Positions 19,357 through 28,438 of a DNA stretch of 64,000 nt are shown in pieces. Position 1 is the first letter of the stretch. Every line of letters starts with the position of its first letter. The notes under the pieces were generated by a model. That model saw nothing but the letters and a program-made list of their open reading frames with translations. It did not search any database and was not told the DNA's origin. A program made the position numbers and the translations under genes. This stretch comes from Amorphophallus konjac (taxonomy: Eukaryota > Streptophyta > Magnoliopsida > Alismatales > Araceae), in assembly GCA_022559845.1 (NCBI GenBank), contig CM040126.1, forward strand, positions 47,982,458 through 48,046,457, read 5' to 3'.

Positions 19357-22057
19357 TGTTGGGTCCCGTAGTGTAGGAACACGGATCTAGAGGGGGGGTG
19401 AATAGATCCTTCTACTAAAAATTATGTCCAAATAAAAACATAAAATAACACACAGTGGAATTAACAAGGTTGGTAAGATTGAGGAATTTAATCTAAAAAG
19501 ATTTAAACTTAATTCACTCAATCTCACCGTGCTCACACGATTGCATAAACATATAAGATAGTGAAGCACACAATCACAAAGATTATACCACAAGACACAT
19601 GGATTTTTAAGGTGGTTCGGGACCACGATGGGCTCCCTACGTCCACCCCTCACCAAACTGGTGAGGCTTCACTGCTGTAAAAATAGTCCGGGGATAAATC
19701 CCCCCCCCACACACGGAGGCAAGCTCCACCACACACACATAGGACAATGCCTACACAACCACACGGGAGTAAACTCCCAACCACACATGGGGAACACACC
19801 CCTGGATACACCCAACCACACACGTGGATATACTCCGCACAAATCGACACACACACGTCAACACAAATACTCGGAGAACCCTTTCTCCGAACACCCACAC
19901 AAAGTATTCTTTCAGATGTATATGAAACGAAGACAAATATATGCTATGACCCCCCAAACAAACTCTATAGATAAAAACTAGAAAGATGCATCAAGAATAA
20001 AGCTCCACCTTCTTCAACAAAATCTGGTTCTCCTCGGCTCGTTGATGGGTGTTCACGATTTCGACATCATCTTCTTCCTCTTCTCTAGCCGCTCCTCTTT
20101 TCCTTCTTCCACGAGCTCCAGATCTTCATGGATGTAGATGATATCCTCCTTACAAGAGCTCCACCACGTTTTCCCCCCTTTTCTTCACCTATACGAAAGA
20201 ACAAATGAGCATTAGGGTTCATCTCCTCACAAATTCGTAGCTATTATATATACAACACAAAGAGTGGAAAAAAGACACATAAAACCTTCCTAAAACATGT
20301 TAGAAACACCCTAATATGTTTAGGAACCTTTGGGGGGTAGTTTGGTAATGTTTCATAGGGTTTTCATTGGGTTTTGAAGACTTCCGTAAACTCCCATCGT
20401 GGACCTTCCGGAAGGTGTCGACACCTGGTGTCGACACCTACACCCTACACACACAAAATCATGAAAAACAGAACTCCGCCAGATAGGTGTCGACACCTGG
20501 TGTCGACACCTTCTGGGCAGCTACACTGGATAGAGCGAGTGAGCACTAGGTGTCGATACCAGGTGTCGACACCTTCTGCCCAGCAAGCACTAGGTGTCGA
20601 CACCAGGTGTCGACACCTTCTGCCTAGCTCAAAGACTGCATAATGCAGTCCAAAGTAGTCCGAAAAACCTTCAACCCCAATTGAAAATTTGATTTTTCCA
20701 AGTGAAAAACATGCATTAGAAGGTCTTAAAAACATCATTCAACCTTGGATTCAAGAAGGAATATGGAAAGTTAAATGAGCAAGATGCTACCACAAGACTA
20801 TCATGAGAATCATGCATGAGGGGCACTTGAGAACCCATTTCATGAAAAATACTTCAAACCCATTCATGGGACCATCAACAAGGGTATTGCAACCCATACA
20901 CAATATGCATGAAAACTCATGAATACCAAGATAGTTTCCATCACATGAGCACGCTAGCATTCAAATGAGCATTAAGCCATTACACCAATACAAGATTAGC
21001 ATGCAAGTGAAGCTTGAGCACTATGAACCAAATTCACCTCCTTTAGCTCAAGGATGATATACATGAAAATCCATTTAATCATGTATATGTCTTCTCATAT
21101 CAATCAACAAAAACACATTCCACCATATGACAAATTTTTGTTGTGATGAAATTGAATCTCTCAATTGTCGAAATACAAAGGCATGAAAGCTCAACCTCAA
21201 CCTCCTCCAATTCAAGCACACAATGTGGATAATAGATATTACTATGATCCACTTGATATGGGAGGATATAAAAACCATCCTTGGACCTGCAAAATCACAA
21301 GAGTATCAAGTTACCATATGTATGAAAGTTAAGAGCTCATAAACTTGATTCTTCCAAAAGAACCTCCATAACTTGTCAACAATCCAAATGCTCATTGCAT
21401 AAATAAATGTTTCCATAAAGACATAAGTCACAAGCTTTGACATTTGAAGCACTTGAATCTTCCATCGCATCCAAGGCATATACAATGATATGGGAGCTCA
21501 ACCATTCAATAGCATTCTTGTATCTTCATAGCCTTCTACATCAAGATGCTTCAATACGCACATGTAGACAATAATGCCAAATGCAAAGGCATGTACAATA
21601 GCATTGGAACTCATTCATTCAAATGGTATTCTTGTTGATAAAAGCTAACATTCATGAAGCAGTATTTTCATGAGGAGCATTGTCTTCACATGCATCTCAC
21701 ACATAAGTAAATATCCAATCATGCAAACATGTTTTCTCATGAATTCTCATTGAGTACAAGGCATATGCATTCTTTCAAGCCTGTTTCACACAAAGTCTTT
21801 CTCATTGAATACAAAGTAATCTCACCAAGTGTATATGCAATGTGCTAACATCAAAGCACGTATGAGCCTTATAGAGTCACAAATGCATCCACATGATGAT
21901 ATCCCAATAACAACATTTTGTAATCAACTCCACAATCATTTCAAACTTCAAAGTTAGAGGATAAGGAGTTCAAGCACATGAAGAACATGAATAACCATTC
22001 AAGCACAAGACCAAGCAACAAAGTCATTTTGTAATTATCAAAATCACATACACAACA
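19357..22057 (-). repeat. Element B 5' LTR
   Basis: The LTR is bounded by TGTTGGG and CACAACA, a TGTTG/CAACA inverted end, and is about 2.7 kb. Near its inner end it carries a G7 loop between GGATCTA and TAGATCC arms, two hairpins (19618-19637 and 19648-19666), a series of short stem-loops separated by CACACA (19685-19890), and four GTCGAC palindrome pairs (20414-20620). ORFs called across these are shadows of repeats. Confidence 0.85.
20414..20620. repeat. Paired GGTGTCGACACC palindrome array, element B LTR
   Basis: Four boxes, each of two 12-bp palindromes GGTGTCGACACC separated by one or two bases, begin at about 20414, 20485, 20548 and 20592. One arm has a GATACC variant. The left LTR has three boxes. 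Each box is itself a larger palindrome, so it could act as a cooperative protein-binding site or form a cruciform or RNA hairpin. Confidence 0.85.
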
Positions 22058-22600
22058 GGAACCTCGATCCAAGCGATCTCATGACCGAAAAAAAGGAAGG
22101 ACCGAGAGTCAGAAATGTTGGGGGAGGCACGAACACTCTTTTGCCCTCTGGGGGTTTCATCTCATTCCTATAAATAGAGACTCTGGGGGGAACACGAAGG
22201 ACATCCTGAGTTCCTTTGGCGGTCAAAGAAACTCTCGTGAAGATGTCATCGTCTAAGAAGTCAGTTCCCGCCAAACGTCTGTGCTTCCGAAAGGAAGCCC
22301 TGCCGGTGTCGGACCAGCCATCAGGCGAAAGCAGTGGCGGCGATGTTTCGAAGGAATACAAGCAGGGGTACCTGTAAGGGTGGCGGGACGCCTTGGCGAA
22401 GGTGGACCGCCTGTTTTGTAACAAGGGGGTGACGAACCTCCAACCTGACACGTTCCGTCCCAAAGAGGACGAGTAACCGCTTGTACCCTCTTCCCCTATC
22501 AATATAATTTCCTTTTCTGCAACCTTTCTTTGCATGATGGATGCTTGATCTTTGTGTGATGTGGTTTCCGTCAAATGAAGGATAGCATCCATCGCAGGTA
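22058..22600 (+). other. Promoter-like segment with a short interrupted ORF
   Basis: A TATA box (CCTATAAATAGAGAC, about 22169) is followed about 60 bp later by an ATG at 22239. It opens MSSSKKSVPAKRLCFRKEAL, continues 44 codons to a TAA, then stays open in the same frame for another 35 codons (RDALAKVDRLFCNKGV) to a second TAA. A polyadenylation-like, AT-rich stretch follows. The protein is not recognised. It could be an LTR with a small internal frame or a remnant gene. Confidence 0.35.
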
Positions 22601-22689
22601 GGGGTTAGCTTTACGAAGCGGAGTTCTTCCCCTATAAGTAGCAGGGTTTGTCGATGATTCTAATATTAGTAGGGCTTATCTTCATGCTC

Positions 22690-22975
22690 ATAGTTCATCA
22701 CTAGGATCCATTTGTCACCCTTCATGCGCATTTGTCCCCCTGTTGATATATTTGTCACCACTAATAGGCATTTTTCACTTTTAACATGCAGTAGCCGTCG
22801 CCTTCGCTCCTGGGAGACGTCGTCTTTGTGCATTTTTCACTGTTAAGAGCATTTTGTCATCCATTATGCACATTTGTCACCCCTAATGTGTATTTGTTAC
22901 CTCTGTCAATTTATTTGTCACCAATAATATGCATTCATCACCCTCGTCATACATTTTACTCTGCTGCTCTCACAT
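22690..22975 (+). repeat. TTTGTCAC array, copy 3 left end
   Basis: About ten diverged CATTTGTCACC-like units at 20-25 bp spacing, with GACGTCGTCTTTGTG resembling GGCGTCGTCTTTGTT in copy 2. With the reversed array at 35536-35765 it brackets the site into which element A inserted. Confidence 0.6.
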
Positions 22976-23271
22976 ACGGAAGGTGAACCCAAAAGAGAAA
23001 ATAAATATAATAATTATAAAAATCCATAAACAATGATAATCAATAAATACATGACTTTCTGACAAATCATGAAAATGATATTCAATTAATATAATAATGA
23101 TAAAAGTCTAATAGAAGGTCACTGATGCTGAACAAAGTCTTCAGAATGCAAGGTTGAGGGACATGTTGGTAGGTCGTGGGCTATTAAAGGATTCCAAATA
23201 TGTGACAACTGTTGAACAAATATGGCTTATATAATAATATATGTACTACGAATTATTATAATGTAGTGTGT

Positions 23272-23387
23272 CTATTGTATTTGAACTTGCTCAATTTCCA
23301 CCCACTCTGTTGTATTTCCTTCATTCGTGACTTTTGTCATGTTTACATAATCACCTTGTGGTATTGTCCATTTCACAGAGGCATACC
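23272..23387 (-). pseudogene. 3' part of an unidentified ORF split by element A
   Basis: Read on the reverse strand, the frame entering from 35400-35350 on the far side of element A continues here without a stop (GYASVKWTIPQGDYVNMTKV) and ends in TAG at 23272-23274. The join is in frame once one CTAAC target copy is ignored, which supports a real pre-insertion coding exon. I do not recognise the protein. Its place between inverted TTTGTCAC arrays suggests it belonged to that element. Confidence 0.4.
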
Positions 23388-23392
23388 CTAAC
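23388..23392. repeat. Target site duplication of element A (left copy, CTAAC)
   Basis: CTAAC directly precedes the left LTR and recurs directly after the right LTR at 35350-35354. Five bases is the usual Copia duplication length. Confidence 0.93.
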
Positions 23393-24834
23393 TGTTGGAT
23401 ACGGACTGAATAGATCTAGAGGGGGGGTGAATAGATCTTTCCCCCTTTTTGATAATTTACTGACTATCGACCAGATGAGCTACTGGTAATTAATGAATCA
23501 TAGAACTAATGCGGATAGTAAAGATGCAAGCATACGTATAGGAAATCAAACACACACAAGCACACCACAAGAAAGGATTTTTAAGGTGGTTCAGTCTCTT
23601 CTTGAGACTTACATCCACCCCTTGCTTAACTCAAGCAAGGCTTCACTATGAGAATCTCTGATCTCAACCAAAACACAGCTGACACACAGCTTGTACCTGC
23701 TGACACACAGCTTGATTCTGCTGCCTCACAGCTTGACAATAATTGTAATCAGAAATGAAAAGATGATAAGAACAGGTGATGAAAGACAGGACTGAATATT
23801 GGCGTGTGTAGAAAAATAGGTGTTCAGCCTGGGACTTGATCACGCTTATGAAGAAGCCTAGACTCCCTGTTGATCTTCCAGTCAGTTGCCTTCGATTGTT
23901 CTGCTGCTGGAGATCACACAGTCTTGAGCTAAGTCTTCCTTCTGCAGCAACAAGATTGCCTTTAACCTTTCTGCAGATTTTTGATTGGTGGAGAGCTCCT
24001 TCTTCCTCTTCTGTGTGTATCTTCCTTGGCTTCTATTCCGTGCTCTCTCACCGCTTCCTTCTTCGTGATTAGTTGCCTTATATTCTTCATATAGCTCTTT
24101 TTATTTTCAAGAATAAAGTTCTTCCCGCTCAATTTTCAGATCGAGCGCCAATCTGCTAGAAAACAGGGATCGGTTTAAATCCAATCGTTAGAACGAGTTT
24201 GACCACTTCTAAGCAAGATTGTTTCCTTGATTCCCGTGCGGAAGCTTATCTCCTGAGCAGCCCAACAACCTGCAACAACCATCTGCAGGTTTTAAGGAAC
24301 CAAAACAGAATTCGGTTAGAGTTTGGTTTTGGACGATATATAAACCCGTGGTCGACCATGACCCTGTCGCTGGTCGACAATGGGCAGTCCCCAGACGGCC
24401 GGTTCTTCTGGCTGAAACTCACGTCGCCCGTTGGTCGACCACAGCCTGGTCGCTGGTCGACAGGGGGCAGTTTCCAGATGGCCAGCAGTTCTGTCTGTTG
24501 CTTCTGTCTTTTCTGTGGTCGACCAGAGGCGGGGCTTTGGTCGACAGCCAAGATGCTTCCAGAAGACAGATGATCTGATGCTTTTCTGGTTGAGTTCGTT
24601 GGTCGACCATAACCACTTCCCTGGTCGACAAGCGACCTTTGACACTTCTTCTGATTTGTTGATTCCACTTGGATTTCAGTGGACCTGAAATTACTTAACT
24701 TATCAGAGGTAAATTGAATGAGTCCAATACTTTGAAGGAACAATCAAACCACTTGTATTTGTTATGAAACAAGATAGAACTTGATTAATCAAACATATCC
24801 TATTGTCATCATCAAAACCAAGGGATGCACAACA
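23393..24834 (-). repeat. Element A 3' LTR
   Basis: It begins TGTTGGATACGG and ends GGGATGCACAACA. It contains the G7 loop flanked by AGATCTA/TAGATCT (23412-23438), hairpins at 23594-23608 and 23620-23640, repeated GCTGACACACAGCTTG units, and four GTCGAC palindrome pairs at 24348-24640. ORFs on both strands are byproducts of these repeats and are duplicated in the other LTR. Confidence 0.95.
24348..24640. repeat. GTCGAC palindrome pairs in the element A 3' LTR
   Basis: Four pairs of TGGTCGACC and TGGTCGACA are spaced about 22 bp within a pair and 83-85 bp between pairs. The same array occurs in the other LTR (34863-35146), in the internal region (28085-28275) and in gag (31803-31985). Confidence 0.9.
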
Positions 24835-24848
24835 TTCTCCCCCTTTTT
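24835..24848 (-). promoter_or_regulatory. Polypurine tract of element A
   Basis: On the reverse strand the purine run AAAAAGGGGGAGAA directly precedes the LTR. Similar tracts lie near 25101 and 27887. Confidence 0.85.
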
Positions 24849-25130
24849 GATGATGACAACCATGAGTCATTGTGACAAACAACAGATTATAAAATTCATT
24901 TGATATTGCATGCAAGGCTATCATAGCACAGATTTCATTCAGTCAATTCGTTTGATGTGTCTTTCAAAAACAATAGCACTAATTACATGAGAGACTCAAA
25001 AAAGGATAAAGACACTGAGGACACGTAGACAAAGTAAATTTGACAATCTAGACTCACATCTAGACACACAACTAGACACACAATGACACATAAAGTCCTA
25101 TCTCCCCCTTTGTCAACAGCAAAAAGAAGA

Positions 25131-26771
25131 TCATTTGAACAATCCCTCTGAGGAGGATGAGGAGGTCTCTGGCTTCACGTTCTCTGCCATGCGATCCAGC
25201 TTGTCAACAATGTGGGCATAGGAGAGCCTGAGCTTCTGGATCTCTGAGATAGTATCCTTGTGATACTTCTCATTCTGCTGGGTTGTGATCTCGATACGGA
25301 TTCCCATCTGATCGGACACTTCACCGAGGGTCCTTACTAGTCTGTTGAACCGAGAACTAGCCTGGTCAGAGTGTTCCTTCTGCTTGATGAACCTGGCCTC
25401 CATCTGTTGTTCCAGCCGTTGGACTTTCTGCTCCAAGCGTCCAGTGGCAGCATTGACATTCTCTTGAAATGATTGGAGTTGGGTGGTGAGAGAAGATAAC
25501 TGAGATGCCATCTGGAGGAGCACGCCATGAGATTCAGGGTGGGAGATAAATGCTGGTGGTGGAGCAGAAGTAGAGGGAGTGGAGGTAGGTGGTACTGGTG
25601 TGGGTTGAGCAGAATGTGATGGAGCTTGGGTAGTTTGAGCAGATGGGGATTGAGCTGGAGGGGCAGCAGTGCCTGGCTGCCAGAGCACTAGTGAAAGGGA
25701 CGATGGTGGATGGGCAGCAGTGGTGGTAGTAGGTGTAGCTTGAGGCACCATTGGTGACGGTGTGACAGCAGGGCTAACCTGTATAGGTGAATGAGGTGGA
25801 GAAGAGGGTGGCACTGGATCCTTTGCTTTGCCCTTGGAAGGGAGAGTGCGCTGAACATGGTCTCCGACCTTCTTAAATCCCAAGAATGTGGTCACGAAGT
25901 GAAAATTGTAGACGTGCCATTTGGGAATGACAATGCTTGGGCTGTGAGGAGAAGGTATGTTGGCTGCTTTCAGAATGGAAGTGATATGGGCAGCAAAAGG
26001 AAGAGAATTCAGGGGATAATGTAGGATGCTTCTGAGGGAATTCAAAAGGAGTGTGGTTAGGCGAATAGGCTGGCGAGTGATGAGGCCATGGAGTATAAAC
26101 AGATGGAGGCGACTCACTTGATCTCTGGCGCCTCCTCGAGGTTGTATGATGGTGGTGATGATGTGGTGAAGCAAACGATGAAGAGGAGGGAAGGTATTAG
26201 CATTGAGGTACTTGGGAAGGACCTCAGGGGCTGGCTTGCCAGTGACCACTGCATGTGCTTCTCGGAGGTCGAAGTCCTCATGGTTGAAAACAGCTCCAAG
26301 TCTGGGAGTCTTCAGCGTCATGTGGAGAAGCTTGACGTCGAGTCTGATGACTTTCCCTTGAACTACGGTGTAGAGCTGACTGTCCACGACTTGCAGGTTG
26401 TGGTAGAATTCTTGCACAAGCTGGGGCGAGTACGAATTGTGCACTGAAACGAACGTAGTCCACTCTTGAGCTTCAAAAATTGGCAGTAGATCTGGGAACA
26501 TCTCCATCAGCTTGTCATCGGAGAAATCGACGATCCTTGGTTGCAGAACTGTCCGTGGCTTGAGAGCTCCAGAAACGGGATGCACTGTGGGTTCCTCTGA
26601 AGCTGCTGATTGTCTGCCTGGACCAGGTGCATCAGCCGTGGTCGACCTGTGAGGGGCCGATGGCGAACCCTGTGCGGCCCGCGACTTGGATCGCTTGGAC
26701 GGCATCGAAGCTGCGGCAGGGGCCTGATCTCTTCTACGCTTAGAGGAACTTAGAGCGCGCTTGGGAGACAT
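25131..26771 (-). CDS. Third ORF of element A (env-like position; plant transposon protein-like domain)
   Basis: An uninterrupted 546-codon frame lies between pol and the 3' LTR on the pol strand. The N-terminus is basic (SSSKRRRDQ, PSKRSKSR) and could be a nuclear signal. Residues of about 90-270 (FSDDKLMEMFPDLLPIFE, VQEFYHNLQVVDS, VVQGKVIRLDV, LHLFILHGLITRQPIR) resemble the putative plant transposon protein domain common in extra ORFs of plant retroelements. A Pro/Thr/Ser-rich linker (about 300-400) is followed by a C-terminal coiled coil (GRLEQKVQRLEQQMEARF). No signal peptide or membrane span is visible, so an envelope role is unlikely. It is intact while gag-pol carries stops. Sireviruses are known for an extra 3' ORF; its function is unknown. 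Confidence 0.8.
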   Translation of the reverse strand: MSPKRALSSSKRRRDQAPAAASMPSKRSKSRAAQGSPSAPHRSTTADAPGPGRQSAASEEPTVHPVSGALKPRTVLQPRIVDFSDDKLMEMFPDLLPIFEAQEWTTFVSVHNSYSPQLVQEFYHNLQVVDSQLYTVVQGKVIRLDVKLLHMTLKTPRLGAVFNHEDFDLREAHAVVTGKPAPEVLPKYLNANTFPPLHRLLHHIITTIIQPRGGARDQVSRLHLFILHGLITRQPIRLTTLLLNSLRSILHYPLNSLPFAAHITSILKAANIPSPHSPSIVIPKWHVYNFHFVTTFLGFKKVGDHVQRTLPSKGKAKDPVPPSSPPHSPIQVSPAVTPSPMVPQATPTTTTAAHPPSSLSLVLWQPGTAAPPAQSPSAQTTQAPSHSAQPTPVPPTSTPSTSAPPPAFISHPESHGVLLQMASQLSSLTTQLQSFQENVNAATGRLEQKVQRLEQQMEARFIKQKEHSDQASSRFNRLVRTLGEVSDQMGIRIEITTQQNEKYHKDTISEIQKLRLSYAHIVDKLDRMAENVKPETSSSSSEGLFK

Positions 26772-28438
26772 TGTGAAGGGAAGCGAGATAGAGGCGAGAG
26801 AGAGGCGAGAAAAGAAATCTGGAGAAGATGAAGTTGGGAGAGGGCTAGGGCTGCGGATGGGAAAATTTCAGGGACCCAGCCGAGACAATTTATAGGGTAG
26901 GGCATTAAGGCTGGCCCTTAATTGTTAGGGCAGTGAACCATCGCGATGCAAAGAACGAGCGGTCACGATTAATCAGCATAACTCATATTTTGGGAAATTA
27001 TTGAAGTGTACCCCCTTTCTTTAATAAGACAATTAAGTAACCTTTCCTCCCTTTCTCAAAGACCACCTTGTGACAAATTCGAGTGGGTCTTGTGGTTCAA
27101 AGAATTTGAAAGTATTGCCCCAATAAATTGACTCCCCATATCCACTTTCTTACTCACGGCTCCTTAAACTTATAATATTGTTCATGAGATAATTTTACTA
27201 GCTGAACAAGCTGAACAGTGTTTTATGCCTCTATTTGCATATAGTGCATTAGGTCAACCATTTTTGTTGCCTTTTCGTTTTGAAATATTTAAGAGCTGTG
27301 GTCAGGTTTATCACATGCTTTTCCACACGAGGAGACACGCTTTTTACACGCCAGAAACCCCGGCTACTTAGCATGCCTAACCATTCCATTTTTAACTGGG
27401 ACACACTTTTTATCCGTGAGGATATACGTTTATCAGACGCCAATATCCCCAGTTACTCAGGATGCCCAATTAATAATTTTGAGAGTGGCAGAGGTAGATT
27501 GAGTCTTCATGACATACATGTCTCCCACTTAATTTTTCAGCCAATTTTGCTTTGTGATAGAGAACAGTAGTTTCTCAGAACTCAGTCCATTGCTCTACCA
27601 AGAAGGCAGAATTATGGCGTATTCCATATACATTCATGCTATAGCAGCGTTTATTTTCACTGTCCAACACAGACACAGGTAGAGAAACAGTCTCATTACT
27701 AAAAACATAAGTTCTCAATAGTCTTGAGTCAGAGTCATAGTTATGGTTTGAATTTATTGCAGTAGTACAGGTCAAATTCTCATTACTACACTTAACCTTT
27801 ACTCTCATTGATGACTTTGGTGATTTTCTTGTAAGATATGGTTAGGTTGTTCAATGATTTATTAAGGAATGAGTTTACACTTTTTACTCCCCCTCAATTT
27901 GTGAGTCCTTGCTGAAGATAGAAAACAATAAGTTGGCCACAAAGAGATATAGAGACACAAGGAATAGGAAGTGTGAACAAGGATGAGTGAGTAAAGCAAA
28001 ACTGAGCTCAGAGTCCAAAAAGTTCAGAAGATTTCCCACCAAAGCCAGCAGCTTGATTAGATCCAATTTCCCTTTTTCAGGTCCTTTGTCGACCATGGAG
28101 TGGCCTGTGGTCGACCTTTGTGCTGACACAGAACCTGCCTGTTGAGAAGACTGCGTTCTGACAAACCTGTTGTCGACCATTGGATCGCCTGTGGTCGACA
28201 GCTGCGAATTCCCAGAGCTAACTATTTCCTGTCCTGATGCCTTGGTCGACCAGCGCCTTGTCTGTGGTCGACCACAAGAGATGAGCCGTAGAGAACCAGT
28301 ATTCTGTAGAACTTGCTGAAGTAGCACCCGACACAAGACTTTCCAAACTCAAAAACTTGACCAGTACTAGAGACCTAGTTGACATAACTTAGACAGAAAT
28401 GACAGAATCTATGCAGTGAACACATGAATATGATTATT
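26772..28438 (-). other. Element A region between pol and ORF3
   Basis: No gene. Two tandem boxes with an ACGAGGAGACAC-like core and GGCTACTTAG or AGTTACTCAG lie at 27325-27465, matching boxes in elements B and C. Three GTCGAC palindrome pairs lie at 28085-28275. The upstream region of ORF3 (26772-26950) could hold a separate promoter or splice acceptor, but none is clear. Confidence 0.55.
28085..28275. repeat. GTCGAC palindrome pairs in the internal region of element A
   Basis: Three pairs (TTGTCGACCA with TGGTCGACC and variants) occur at about 22-bp internal and 80-bp external spacing. This is the same geometry as in the LTRs, although the surrounding sequence differs. Confidence 0.85.

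Larger units (their letters stand above)
12693..22057 (-). mobile_element. Copia/Sirevirus-like element B, gag-only, 3' LTR truncated
   Basis: Two matching segments (12693-14502 and 20207-22057) flank an internal region with polypurine tracts next to the left LTR, a gag on the reverse strand, and a primer-binding site next to the right LTR, so the element reads right to left. The left (3') LTR lacks the portion corresponding to 19357-20206 and begins next to a TTTGTCAC repeat. No integrase, reverse transcriptase or RNase H motif appears between gag and the 3' LTR. It is therefore a gag-only (TR-GAG type) derivative that would need another element's enzymes to move. Several CTCCCCCT tracts near the 3' end are typical of Sireviruses. 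Confidence 0.8.

Noticed and set aside
23836..24924. Several ORFs of 70-165 codons in the left LTR of element A
   Set aside because: They are duplicated almost exactly in the right LTR (34351-35258), overlap on both strands and contain no domain.
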